DNA from: Deltaproteobacteria bacterium
Lineage (GTDB): Bacteria; Desulfobacterota; RBG-13-43-22
Assembly: GCA_016219225.1 (NCBI GenBank)
Contig: JACRBX010000155.1
Coordinates: 1 to 53,704 of the forward strand
Direction: 5' to 3'
Length of the DNA: 53,704 nucleotides
Every line of letters begins with the position of its first letter. Positions within the stretch are counted from its first letter, which is position 1. Under the pieces are notes generated by a model. It saw only the letters and a list, made by a program, of their open reading frames with translations. It was not told where the DNA came from and did no database searches. Both the position numbers and the translations under genes were made by a program. Shown here in pieces: positions 40,099 to 49,826 of this stretch.

Positions 40099-41250
40099 AT
40101 GAAAACAGAAGACGTCAAAAAAATCGCCATGATCGGCGCCGGGGATATGGGACACGGGATTGCCGCCTGTTGTCTCCTGGGCGGCTATATCGTAGTGCTC
40201 CGGGATATTGAGCAGAAATTTGTCGACCGGGGAATGGCCGGTATCAAAAACAGCTTCAATAAATTCAAGGAGAAAGGGAAGATAACCCCCCAGGCCTATG
40301 AAGATGCCCTGGGCCGGCTGATCCCCATGGTCGATCTGGAAGCGGCCGTAAAGGACGCCGACTTTATCATCGAGGCCGTCCCGGAAAAACTGGAACTCAA
40401 GAAAAGCGTCTTTACCAGCCTGGATAAATTCGCTCCCAAGCAGGCTATCCTGGCCTCCAATACTTCTAATATCAGTATCACCGAAATCGCCAAGGCGACC
40501 AACCGGCCGGACAAGGTCATCGGCTATCATTTTTTCAACCCGGCTATCCTGATGAAACTGGTGGAAGTCACCAAAGGGGCCGAGTCCTCCGACGAATCGA
40601 TTCAAATCGGCTACGAGATCGCCAAGAAGATCGGAAAGGTCCCGGTGATCGTCAAAAAAGACTCGCCGGGGTTTATTTACAACCGGGTCAATGAACCCAC
40701 CCTGGTCTTTCTTTCCAAAATACTGGAAGCCGGACACCCCACGCCCGAGGAATTCGATGCGGCTTTGAAGCCTTTGATGCCCATGACCCCCTTTGAATTG
40801 ATGGACTACGTGGGCATCGATATCGCCGTCCACGGTCTGGAATATTTCGCTCAGGTCCTGTCCCCGGACTACAAGCCTTCTGAGGCCTTAAGATCGTATT
40901 TGACTTCGGGAAATCTGGGCAAGAAGTCCGGTAAGGGATTCTACGACTGGTCTCAGGGCCGGCCCAAGATCGATCTTTCCAAGGCTACCAAAGAATTCGA
41001 TGTCAATCACCTGATCGCCCTGCAGGTCAATGAGGCCACCAAACTCCTGGAAGAAGGGGTCGCTGATGACCCCAAGGAAATCGACCTGGCCCTGGCCAAC
41101 GGCGGCGGCTCTCCCTTCGGTCCTTTTGCCCTGGCCCAGGGGATCGGCTACACGGTCCTTCTGGCCAAACTGGAAGAGGTCTACAGACAGTTTCCCCTGG
41201 AAATCTTCAAGGCTACGAAGACCATGAAAGAGGGAGCGATTAAAGTGTGA
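40099..41250 (+). CDS. 3-hydroxyacyl-CoA dehydrogenase
   Basis: 383 residues. The N-terminal Rossmann domain has GAGDMGHG (13-20) and the family signature HFFNPAILMKLVEV. Two C-terminal 3HCDH domains follow (FIYNRVNEP and GNLGKKSGKGFYDW). It oxidises 3-hydroxyacyl-CoA with NAD, the step after enoyl-CoA hydratase. ATG 40099 has AAAGGA upstream; the longer frame from 40066 runs into the heptad array and is rejected. Confidence 0.92.
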   Translation: MKTEDVKKIAMIGAGDMGHGIAACCLLGGYIVVLRDIEQKFVDRGMAGIKNSFNKFKEKGKITPQAYEDALGRLIPMVDLEAAVKDADFIIEAVPEKLELKKSVFTSLDKFAPKQAILASNTSNISITEIAKATNRPDKVIGYHFFNPAILMKLVEVTKGAESSDESIQIGYEIAKKIGKVPVIVKKDSPGFIYNRVNEPTLVFLSKILEAGHPTPEEFDAALKPLMPMTPFELMDYVGIDIAVHGLEYFAQVLSPDYKPSEALRSYLTSGNLGKKSGKGFYDWSQGRPKIDLSKATKEFDVNHLIALQVNEATKLLEEGVADDPKEIDLALANGGGSPFGPFALAQGIGYTVLLAKLEEVYRQFPLEIFKATKTMKEGAIKV

Positions 41251-41345
41251 TGAGAATAATTCTTGCCCCCCTTCACTTTTTCATAACTAATAAAATTGTT
41301 AGACCAGTTTTCTGAAAGTGAATGGGGGCAAGGGGAATAATTGCC

Positions 41346-41399
41346 TTGACTTCCTCTTTTCCGCCGTGTTAAAAAAATGAAAACGAACGAGCGCTCGGA
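41346..41399 (+). promoter_or_regulatory. Promoter and operator of the TetR gene
   Basis: TTGACT (41346-41351), 17 bases, TTAAAA (41369-41374), then 7 bp later AACGAACGAGCGCTCGGA (41382-41399), whose core CGAGCGCTCG is a perfect palindrome. It differs at one base from the crotonase operator. Confidence 0.75.
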
Positions 41400-41405
41400 A
41401 AAGAG

Positions 41406-42101
41406 ATGAGAGAAGTCCAGACGAACATTAAAAACAAGGAAAAGGTTTCCAAACGGCGCCGGCAGATCATCGACGCCGCCTCCAAACTCTTTTTTGAAAA
41501 AGGTTTTGATCAAACGACCATGCGGGAGATTTCCCATTTCTCCGGCCTGACCATCGGCAGTTTATACGATTATGTCCGAAGCAAAGACGATATCCTGGTC
41601 CTAGTTTACAAGGATGTGGTGCAACGCTTTCGTCTCAGCATAACCGAAAAGGGAGAAGAAGATTGGGAGGCCGCCCCTGAAAATTTTGAAACCCTTTTGC
41701 GCCGGTTTATGGAGCTGATGTATGAAATGTCCAAGGCCATCCAGCTCCTTTACCGGGAATCCTGGACCAAACGCAAGGATGTGCACCTGCAATTGAAGGA
41801 GATCGACCGGGAAAATGTTGAGCGCTTTAAGCATCTCCTTTTAAAGGGAAATCGGATGGGCTGTTTCAAGTTGAAAAACCCTGCGGTTACGGCTGATCTG
41901 ATCTTCCTGTCTCTGGCCCTTCCGGCCCTGCGGGAATGGAGCCTGCGCAATATCAAACGGGAGCAGGTCATCGACACGGTGGTGAGGTTTATCATGCAGG
42001 GCTTGTCCGCTGAAAAACCAGAGAGGGCTTCCCTGGCCGGGCAATATTCAGACGCCGACCGCCTAAGGGATATCGATGAAGAAGATAAGGCTTCCCTATA
42101 A
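41406..42101 (+). CDS. TetR/AcrR family transcriptional regulator
   Basis: 231 residues. The N-terminal helix-turn-helix (RQIIDAASKLFFEKGFDQTTMREIS...GSLYDYVRSKDDIL) is typical of TetR, and the C-terminal ligand domain resembles acyl-CoA-responsive FadR-type members. It probably represses its own gene and the crotonase gene through the shared operator, lifting repression when an acyl-CoA accumulates. The 3' end overlaps the methyltransferase gene by 26 bp. Confidence 0.9.
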   Translation: MREVQTNIKNKEKVSKRRRQIIDAASKLFFEKGFDQTTMREISHFSGLTIGSLYDYVRSKDDILVLVYKDVVQRFRLSITEKGEEDWEAAPENFETLLRRFMELMYEMSKAIQLLYRESWTKRKDVHLQLKEIDRENVERFKHLLLKGNRMGCFKLKNPAVTADLIFLSLALPALREWSLRNIKREQVIDTVVRFIMQGLSAEKPERASLAGQYSDADRLRDIDEEDKASL

Positions 42102-42717
42102 ATTAATCCGAGAGGTCAAGGGGTTTCTGGATGAAGAAGAGGGCTTGTTCCTCTATCAGGCCGCCCGGGAAGCCTCGCTTAAAGGGCCTTGCCTGGAGAT
42201 CGGCAGTTATTGCGGCAAGTCCGGGATCTATCTTGGGTTGGGCTGCCGGGAGCACGGGGGTGTTTTGTTTTCCATCGATCATCACCGGGGCTCGGAAGAA
42301 CAGCAGCCGGATCAGGAGTATTTCGACCACGATTTGCTGGACCCGGCAAGCGGGCGCATCGACACCTTCCCCTTCTTCAGGCGGACCGTTGAGCAGGCCG
42401 GCCTGGAAGATACGATCGTGCCCATGGTCTGCAAATCGTCCCTGGCGGCCCGTTTCTGGTCGACACCCCTCAGCCTGATCTTTATCGATGGCGGCCACGC
42501 CCTGGAAACGGTCCTGACGGATTACAACTGTTGGGTGGGCCACCTGATGCCCGGCGGCCGTCTGCTGATCCACGATCTCTTCGAAGACCCGGTCCAGGGC
42601 GGACAGGCCCCGTTTCGGGCGTATCAGTTGGCCCTGGCCTCGGGGTTGTTCGTCGAGCTGCCCAGGGTCAAGACCCTGGGGGTGCTCAAACGACGGACCC
42701 CGGATGAAATCCCTTGA
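42076..42717 (+). CDS. Class I SAM-dependent methyltransferase
   Basis: 213 residues of the Methyltransf_24 type: the SAM-binding ALEIGSY-like motif appears as CLEIGSYCGKSG, then LFSIDHHRG and LIFIDGGHALETVLTDY, which supplies an acidic metal or substrate site. The substrate is unknown. It overlaps the TetR gene by 26 bp and may be co-expressed with it. Confidence 0.82.
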   Translation: MKKIRLPYKLIREVKGFLDEEEGLFLYQAAREASLKGPCLEIGSYCGKSGIYLGLGCREHGGVLFSIDHHRGSEEQQPDQEYFDHDLLDPASGRIDTFPFFRRTVEQAGLEDTIVPMVCKSSLAARFWSTPLSLIFIDGGHALETVLTDYNCWVGHLMPGGRLLIHDLFEDPVQGGQAPFRAYQLALASGLFVELPRVKTLGVLKRRTPDEIP

Positions 42718-43133
42718 TCTTCCAGCAAAGTTACCCCTTCTCTGCTTTCTTCCAGTAATTGGGCAAAATGGAAAATTGGAAAATCAGAGGAGTACAAACG
42801 ATATTTCTTAACCAACAGGTCTTTTGGAGGGACTCCTATCAAAGTAAACTAAAAACTTGTCAATCACTTCCTGGTCTTCAAATAATGCTAATAATCCGCA
42901 TCATCCCCTGACACTTGGGGCAGGTCAGGGAATCAATCACATATATCTTCTGAATTGAATCAACCTGGCCCAATTCCGGTTGGGTCTGGCCTTCTCATCC
43001 GGTTCTACGACACAGGGGATTAGACCATCGGAATTTTCCTTTTGACGATGCCCCGGGAAACTAAAATTTCTATAGGTGCTGCTCTCTTTTTGCGACTGGG
43101 TGCGGTGCAGTTTATCTCGACGTGGGGACCGAG
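42718..43133. other. Spacer holding a transposase remnant
   Basis: Apart from the IS91-type fragment at 42845-42990 no gene is seen. The rest looks like eroded DNA at the left edge of the second defence island. Confidence 0.45.
42845..42990 (-). pseudogene. IS91-type transposase C-terminal remnant
   Basis: On the minus strand, with frameshifts, the pieces RNWARLIQ, KIYVIDSLTCPKCQGMMRII and SIIEDQEVIDKF can be read. They match the C-terminal zinc-binding end of Y2-type IS91-like transposases. Only about 45 residues remain. Confidence 0.55.
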
Positions 43134-44066
43134 TTACCCCCTCAGGGACTTTCGAAAAGCTTCGTAATCCTCCTCAGAGATCAGCTTTATGTGGTAATCG
43201 CTGTCTCCGTAAAGCAAATCGTCAAAGGAGTTGATGCCATTGAGCCATTCGGCGATGATATAGGCGTCCCGTTTTGTAACAAATACTTGTGCGTCTTCGA
43301 AGTCCGAGTCGTGAACGGGCAAACTAAACGTTTCAATTTTGCGCCCATTTAAATTAGCAATAAAATAGTTGCCTCTCCAATAGTCTAAGCCCATGTACGA
43401 GCCCGGCTCACTTGAAGAAGGTGTTCTGCCTATGAGTAGCTCATAACTTGTATCGACGCTTCCGCCCACACCGATAGAGATTCGAATAATCCGGAACACT
43501 GCAATGCCAAGATTCTCATAGTTTATAAAGAAGTCTTTATAGAAACGCTGTAAGATATCAATATTATCCTCTTTGCTCAGTTCAAGTTCAATCTCGTCCC
43601 ACGAACAAAGACTCACCGAGAAATAGCCATCTTTCATGTATTTTTCCGACTGTACCCTTACAAACTCTTGTAAAGCCTCGTCTCGCCGGGCGGTAGTGGC
43701 AAAGACGAGCTCGGTCAGACGCGGATTGAAATCCTTAGCGCTCTTGACGTCGTCCAGGATGTCTGTTTCAGTCAGAACACCTCCGGTTCTTACCTTGCAT
43801 TGAACTCCTATCCATTCCTCAGTTCTATTTCTTCTCCCGAATAAGTCAACTCCTTTCTGGCGCTGACCTCGCCGTCCGTTCAATTGAGTGTTTGGGTCTT
43901 TGAGAATGCGTTTCCAAAGAGCTAAACAAAACTCTTGAAACACAGTTTCATCTTTAAGTGGAAATACCTGAAGGTCCCTAAGTCTCAGCGCCACTGGTTC
44001 CTCCTCGTGGAATGCTTCGATGATCGCTACGGAATTGCCATGAGTCCAGATGAGATAAGCGTGCAT
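43134..44066 (-). CDS. PD-(D/E)XK (Mrr-like) nuclease-domain protein
   Basis: 310 residues. Residues about 38-150 form a restriction-endonuclease-like domain: E45 in FQEFC, D74 in GRRGQRQKGVDLF and K91 in GVQCK, then a conserved FATTARRDEALQEFVR helix. Residues 190-310 form an unrecognised domain beginning around VFRIIRISIGVGG. There is no NTPase domain. It is divergent from the nuclease-NACHT gene at 44943, whose N-terminal nuclease has the same motif set. GGGAGAG precedes the ATG. Likely a defence effector; function inferred. Confidence 0.75.
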   Translation of the reverse strand: MHAYLIWTHGNSVAIIEAFHEEEPVALRLRDLQVFPLKDETVFQEFCLALWKRILKDPNTQLNGRRGQRQKGVDLFGRRNRTEEWIGVQCKVRTGGVLTETDILDDVKSAKDFNPRLTELVFATTARRDEALQEFVRVQSEKYMKDGYFSVSLCSWDEIELELSKEDNIDILQRFYKDFFINYENLGIAVFRIIRISIGVGGSVDTSYELLIGRTPSSSEPGSYMGLDYWRGNYFIANLNGRKIETFSLPVHDSDFEDAQVFVTKRDAYIIAEWLNGINSFDDLLYGDSDYHIKLISEEDYEAFRKSLRG

Positions 44067-44942
44067 GTGGTCGAACTCTCCCGCAAGTAGCTTAATTGTC
44101 TCGATAGTCTCATGTCAGGATCAGTGCTAAAGCGAGCCGCACGCAATGTGTTGATGCCAGGGTCCAATTTTGCCCTGAACAACGTGCTACATTTTGACAA
44201 TTGCGCAATGGTAAGATTCTGAGCTCCTCGTAACAAAATGATAAGACTTAGCTTTTTTAAGAAAGAAGTATAAAAGAAGGAAAAGCCAGAGTCAAGGTGA
44301 AACATACGGAATGTACCAAATTTAGGAATAGGGCAGTTGATTATCTCCATTACAAATCGAAATAGTTGATTTTTAGTCTAACTCAGACTCTCAACTTGTA
44401 GGTGACATCGTTATATTGGGGGGGTGGAGAGGTAATTTTAGTGAAGATTTGAGAGTTCCTTTCCTGGAGTCCTCAACCGCCCATTCGGAAAAAATAGAAA
44501 TGTACAGACCGTGATCGCAGATAAAAAGGCCCTGATATTGGGAAATAGAATCTATTTTAATTCTTGCTTGAAATCAGGGAGCTCTAAGAGCCTTGGCCAT
44601 TATAGGTGGATAGATAATAAGCCAGCTATACCCGGTGAAGAAAAGTTGTTTTTAAAAAATCGATCACTTGAACCCTCGAATCCTCGACCCCTTCCACTAT
44701 TAACCGGTCTTATAAAAATAACAAATTTAAGTGGTTTCTCTTTTTAGAATTTTCTATTTCATTGAAAATGTTAAAACTTTTTGATATCATCCAGAAAACT
44801 GTTCAATAATTTGTTGGGCCAAACATGAAAAGGAAGATTAAGAGTCAAATATATATTTTTGGATTGATGCCGACAATCGGCAACGCCAAGTTCGCCTGGG
44901 TGCGGCACACTATCCGCCACCTCGCGAGGCCTAATTAGAAGT
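44067..44942. other. 876-bp spacer between the divergent nuclease genes
   Basis: Short frames (44027-44350 minus, 44511-44747 plus) lack ribosome sites and family resemblance. A weak heptad-like array of CTTGAAC/CCTCGAA units is at 44667-44694. The length is unusual for a simple divergent promoter region and could hold a small RNA, but I see no clear structure. Confidence 0.5.
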
Positions 44943-47900
44943 ATGGGAAATTCTAAGGCACACTCGGGTGCAAACATGGAAATAGCGTCTCTGTGGTTTG
45001 ATATTGATGCACCGGCTGTTGGGCCGCCAACTGTAACCCGCGAGCAAGTGCTACCTTTGGGTAGCCTTTCTTGGGAGAACTTCGAGCGGCTCTGCTTTCG
45101 ACTCGCGCATCGTGGCGGTGACGTCGAGGACGCTCGAATCTATGGCGAACGCGGGCAAGCCCAGGAAGGGATCGACTTGTATGTCAGACGCGCAACTGGG
45201 GACTACGCGACGTGGCAATGCAAACGGTATCAGGAGATAACAATTACCGATATCAATGAAGCTGTTACAAAATTCTTGGAGGGTGATTGGGCAGGTCGAA
45301 CCAAGTTATTTCGACTCGCCGTTGCGCCCAGTTTGAACGCAACTAAGTTGGCTGAAGAAATCGAAAGGCAGCGCGCACGATGCGATGCCACGAACATCAC
45401 CTTTGAGCCTTTGGATCAGGATCGTCTCTCGCTAATGCTAAAAGACTATCCTGATTTAGTCGACGATTTCTTCGGTCGTTCTTGGGTCAAGGCCTTTAAC
45501 GGACCTGAGGCAGCAGCGAGCCTGTCTGGACGTAAACTCAGTCGGGAACAAAAGCTCAATGCTCGTCGTTTCATCCAGACCCTATATGCGACTCACTTCA
45601 AAACAGTCGATGGCGGCATTCCGGCGGCAGCCGCGGTATTCCGCGGCGCCATACAGCCAGTGCCGGTCTTTGACCGGTATGTGGAACCGACCATTGAACT
45701 TGTCGAATCCATTATCGAACAGGGACAACCTCCGACCGTTCAACCAGAGAGCGGTACCCAGGACGCTGTTCAAGGGGCGCCAATTATAGGATTTCGTAGG
45801 CGCGAAATTCGAACTAAGCTTGCATTATCGTCAGGATTGGCGACCAACGATCGCTTTCTTCTGCTCGGCGGCGCCGGTTTTGGAAAAAGCGCGGCTCTGC
45901 GCGTAGTCATCCACTCCCTTCTGATCGATGGTGGCCGATTCCCCGCGCTTGCCAAGTCCTGGGGGCAGCGGCTACCGTTGCTTATACCCTTCGGATTCCT
46001 GACCCGTTATTTCGCAGAGAATAAGACCCCCACGGTTGAGTACGCGCTCAAGACATGGCTGATGGTGCTAGGGGCGAGGAATGACGTAATGACCCTACTA
46101 GAGGAAATGATAGGGGACGAACGCTTGCTCCTGCTCGTGGATGGTCTCGATGAGTGGCAGAATCGTGAGGCGGCTGTGACAGCGCTTACGGCCCTGACAA
46201 ACTACGTCCAGACTCGACGGTTGCCACTGGTTGCGACCGGTCGCCCGTTGGGTTTTGAGCAAATCAGCGACTTTGGCCCTGACTGGAAGCGCGCGGATCT
46301 TCTTCCACTTACCTCCGGTCAGCAGCGGGAGTTCGCGAGTCACTGGTTCAGGCACTTTCACAACGCCTCGGCGGCATTTGATCCGATCTCGTTGGAGCAA
46401 GCGGTCACCCGCGACGCAACAGAATTCGCCAACGATCTTTCTGAAGACTCAACCTTGTCCGAATTGGGCGGCATTCCGTTGCTTCTTTCAGTCATGATCT
46501 ATCTGCGATTGACTGGGCGTGTTCTTCCGCGTAGTCGGCTTGCCGTGGTGGAGGAACTCATAAAGGCACTCCTGGAAGACCAGCCCCGCCGACGCGCTCA
46601 AGCAGCAATGCAGCGCATCGATCAATCGGTGGCTCGTTCGCGCTATATCCGGTATGGAATTGAGTATCTCGCCTATCGCATTCACCAGGAACCCAACTCC
46701 ATCGTTCTTTCGAATGACCGTGCGATGCAACTTTTAAACGACTACTACCGCACCAATTTTGAACTGCCCGCAAGTGAAGCCGATTATTGGGCCGCTCGCG
46801 TTCTTGAAATTGGCCAAAACGAATTTGGGGTTTTGGTAGCACCGCAGGAACATCACGTCGGACTGTTGCACCGGATCTTCCAAGAGTATCTCGCGGCAAA
46901 GCACCTCGCACGGCTTCCACTCAACCAGGAGAAGAGTTACTGCACGAATACCGGGTGCAAGGCTCCTTGGCATGAAGTAACCTTGACCCTGATGCAACTA
47001 CTCGAGCGGCAAGACGACGTCGACGGATTGATCGACGAGCTCTGCAAGCCCTTGGCAGATAGCCTCGAGGAACCTTTACAACAAATCCTTCTCACTCGCC
47101 TCGCGGTGGCCGAGATTAACTGTTCACGCCGGAAGGTCTGTGAATTGCTATCGGAGGTTTTCTCCTGGATCGAGTGCGGACGATGGATGCCTCTACGTCG
47201 CGCATTGGTGCGAGAGGTGGTAGCAGGTTTGGAGTCTGAACAGGTGGCCGCCTCGCTAGCGGCCCGGGCGGCCCGGTGGTTCCCCGGCCGGGTTGAGTGG
47301 CTGCATGACGTTCCCATTGCTGCCGCAAAGCAACCCACGGCCGAAACGGTTTCTGACCTACGCCTCGCACTGCACAATTGCGATAGCCCCTATGAATATC
47401 GAAGCATTGCCGAGGCTTTGGCGTCTTTCGCGGAAAAGTCCCCGGACTTGGCCGACGAATTGCTCGGAATCTTAAAGGGTCCAGCGGAGCCGGAATTGAT
47501 GGGAGCGGCGTTACATGCGCTTGCGACGGGATGGCCGACATACGTGATCCTGCCTTCGCTTCTACAAGAGGCAAGCGTAGCACCGGCGAAAGAGCTTCGG
47601 CAGGTGGCAATCTTAGCCCGTTTCAGCCGAGGTGAACGCTCACAAGAAGTCTGCGATGCCCTCGTGGATTTCTGCCGCGAGTGGTCGTGGCCTTGGGATA
47701 AAGAGATCGTGGCGGCATTGGTAACCGGCTGGCCGCGTAATCCTCAGCTCATAAGTGGAGCATTAGAGAGCCTCCGTGGTATCCATCATCCCAAATCTTG
47801 GGCGCCTAAGCTCGCAATTGAGTATCTTCTTCGTGGATGCCCCGGAGATGATGTAGTGGCGCGAATGCTGGCCGACCAACTGGCGAAAGAGCAGCATCAT

Positions 47901-49826
47901 TATCCTGACTTCCAAATCTACGAGGTTTACGAAGCTCTCCTATCCGGATTCACCAAACATCCGCTACTGGTCCCCGCAGCCGAAGCGTGGCTGGACAAGA
48001 ATGCAGTGACGCACCCTTCGCCCCTGGATATTGCTGTCATCGCTAAACTAGGTGGGACGCTAAAGTGCCGACAAGCTTTGCTCGACTGGTTGCGGCGAGG
48101 TGCATCAGGGCCCGCATGGATTATTTCTATGCTTTTGGAAATGTCTGGAGGGGCCGATCCTGAGGTTCATGCCGTTCTTGTCGACTACATAAGCGACGAG
48201 CGGCGACGTTCGTGGGCAGTGCGCTGGTTGCCGGACATCGTCCCTGAGCCGAAGGAACTTGGAGTCATGCTCCGAAACATTTTGCGCGACGCCCACGTTT
48301 TCGATTCGTGTTCAGCTTTGGAACTTCTTGTGGATAAGGAAGGGCGTGACGCACCAGACCTTTGGCCGCTGGTTGAAAAGAGGCTTTCTAACGATAAGGG
48401 TGGTCACTATTGGCGGCTGGGACACCACACTATTGTTAAAATTTGGCCAGAGCATCCACTGATACGCCAGTTAGTGAAATCAACCATCTACGATGAGGAC
48501 ACGTCGATTTCAGCGCTATGCCATGTTTACGGAAGCGATCCTGAAATACGTCCGCTCCTTGATAGCACCATGCATGTGCTGCATAAGGATCTGCGGGTTG
48601 AATTCGCTCGCGCCATAGAGCCTTTGGTTCGGAGGGGTGTGCCGACTGCTGTTGCCATCGCTGCGGAGTTCAGAAACGAACCGAACGGCGAAGCGCGCAC
48701 AGTTACAGTACGTGCGTACGCACGAGCCCGCATCCGGGAGGGCAGTAAAGTTCAGGACCTGATCGAAGCCCTCAGTGCGGACCTCACTGGGTTCTCGATG
48801 AGAAGAGATCAGCGCCAGCAAGCCGCTGTAGCTGCATTATTGGAGCTTGGCAGAGCTGATATTCTGGCTCAAAAGCAGGAGGACGGCAGGCCGCTCCGTT
48901 TTAGCACATACTCGGACGCAAGGCGTAATTGGGAGTTCATAGCGACCGTGGTTGAGTATTGGGAAATTTTGGCCGAAGCTGTGCCCGACGTATGGGAACG
49001 ATTCGATCATTCCCCGATAATCGCCACCGAACTGGCAAAGGCTGGCAAAAGTGCTCACGCGCTCAGCCAAACCAAAGTGTTTGAAAATGCGGTTCGAACG
49101 GGAAGAGAACTGCAGGTCGAGCAAGTGCAAGCTTTGATTGCGATGCACGGTCATAGCGCTCTCTTGCGCGACTTGTTCTTGGGCCGCCTGCAGTTCATGG
49201 CGCAGCAGAAATCAATGATGTTTTTGGAAAGAGCTGCTTACGCTAAAATGGCTTCTTACCTGGCCGACCATTTTCACGGAGATGACGCTGTCGGCCAAGT
49301 GATGCTCTCACTATCACAATCTTCATTGATTCACGACGTTGCTTTCATTGCACTTTGTCAGGGATGGCCAGATGCGCCGCCGATCGCCGCTGCCACGGTG
49401 AAGTTGCCAACGCTCATCGAAGGGGCCGAGCCAGTCACCGCTTGGTTGTTCGCGTCCAAAGCGGACGCCGCCCTTATGGCAAGTTATGTCTTACGCTTTC
49501 CAGGCAAGCTAACGAAAAACCATTTCGGAGAACCACGGGATGGAATAGCCGCTGTACGCAATCGACTTCAGACGGATCAGGAGTGTCGGAATCTGGTGTT
49601 TGCTGACCTTAAAAACGTCACCGAACTAGATACCCGAATTTCGCTGGCTAAGTTGCTCGCGCCATCGATGCGAAATGATCCCGCGTTTCGAAGTTGGATT
49701 TCGGATCAGTTTCTTCGCGCCCGGGACAACAGTCGTGTCATTTGTCAGCTCGAATTTGACGTGCTTGCGAATGCGTGTAAGCCCGTCGAGTTTGCATTGC
49801 TCGAGGCGGCTTTGCTCCGGTATTAG
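44943..49826 (+). CDS. Nuclease-NACHT-HEAT STAND protein, candidate antiphage NLR
   Basis: 1627 residues in one intact frame. Residues about 40-150: Mrr-like PD-(D/E)XK nuclease with E48, D78 (GERGQAQEGID) and Q92-C93-K94. Residues about 285-470: NACHT NTPase with Walker A GGAGFGKSA (309-317) and Walker B LLLVDGLDEW (396-405). Residues about 650-1627: alpha-helical HEAT-like repeats with a recurring GWP-type turn (GWPTYV, GWPRNP, GFTKHP, IWPEHP, GWPDAP). The layout effector-NACHT-sensor matches bacterial NLR-like defence proteins, in which the sensor recognises a phage product and the nuclease then acts. Codon use differs from core genes. An alternative start is ATG 44976. Confidence 0.85.
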   Translation: MGNSKAHSGANMEIASLWFDIDAPAVGPPTVTREQVLPLGSLSWENFERLCFRLAHRGGDVEDARIYGERGQAQEGIDLYVRRATGDYATWQCKRYQEITITDINEAVTKFLEGDWAGRTKLFRLAVAPSLNATKLAEEIERQRARCDATNITFEPLDQDRLSLMLKDYPDLVDDFFGRSWVKAFNGPEAAASLSGRKLSREQKLNARRFIQTLYATHFKTVDGGIPAAAAVFRGAIQPVPVFDRYVEPTIELVESIIEQGQPPTVQPESGTQDAVQGAPIIGFRRREIRTKLALSSGLATNDRFLLLGGAGFGKSAALRVVIHSLLIDGGRFPALAKSWGQRLPLLIPFGFLTRYFAENKTPTVEYALKTWLMVLGARNDVMTLLEEMIGDERLLLLVDGLDEWQNREAAVTALTALTNYVQTRRLPLVATGRPLGFEQISDFGPDWKRADLLPLTSGQQREFASHWFRHFHNASAAFDPISLEQAVTRDATEFANDLSEDSTLSELGGIPLLLSVMIYLRLTGRVLPRSRLAVVEELIKALLEDQPRRRAQAAMQRIDQSVARSRYIRYGIEYLAYRIHQEPNSIVLSNDRAMQLLNDYYRTNFELPASEADYWAARVLEIGQNEFGVLVAPQEHHVGLLHRIFQEYLAAKHLARLPLNQEKSYCTNTGCKAPWHEVTLTLMQLLERQDDVDGLIDELCKPLADSLEEPLQQILLTRLAVAEINCSRRKVCELLSEVFSWIECGRWMPLRRALVREVVAGLESEQVAASLAARAARWFPGRVEWLHDVPIAAAKQPTAETVSDLRLALHNCDSPYEYRSIAEALASFAEKSPDLADELLGILKGPAEPELMGAALHALATGWPTYVILPSLLQEASVAPAKELRQVAILARFSRGERSQEVCDALVDFCREWSWPWDKEIVAALVTGWPRNPQLISGALESLRGIHHPKSWAPKLAIEYLLRGCPGDDVVARMLADQLAKEQHHYPDFQIYEVYEALLSGFTKHPLLVPAAEAWLDKNAVTHPSPLDIAVIAKLGGTLKCRQALLDWLRRGASGPAWIISMLLEMSGGADPEVHAVLVDYISDERRRSWAVRWLPDIVPEPKELGVMLRNILRDAHVFDSCSALELLVDKEGRDAPDLWPLVEKRLSNDKGGHYWRLGHHTIVKIWPEHPLIRQLVKSTIYDEDTSISALCHVYGSDPEIRPLLDSTMHVLHKDLRVEFARAIEPLVRRGVPTAVAIAAEFRNEPNGEARTVTVRAYARARIREGSKVQDLIEALSADLTGFSMRRDQRQQAAVAALLELGRADILAQKQEDGRPLRFSTYSDARRNWEFIATVVEYWEILAEAVPDVWERFDHSPIIATELAKAGKSAHALSQTKVFENAVRTGRELQVEQVQALIAMHGHSALLRDLFLGRLQFMAQQKSMMFLERAAYAKMASYLADHFHGDDAVGQVMLSLSQSSLIHDVAFIALCQGWPDAPPIAAATVKLPTLIEGAEPVTAWLFASKADAALMASYVLRFPGKLTKNHFGEPRDGIAAVRNRLQTDQECRNLVFADLKNVTELDTRISLAKLLAPSMRNDPAFRSWISDQFLRARDNSRVICQLEFDVLANACKPVEFALLEAALLRY

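Noticed and set aside
44027-44350. 107-codon minus-strand frame upstream of the solo nuclease
   Set aside because: It overlaps the nuclease start in another frame and has no plausible ribosome site or family.
44511-44747. 78-codon frame in the spacer between the nuclease genes
   Set aside because: No ribosome site, low-complexity end, and part of it is a heptad-like array.
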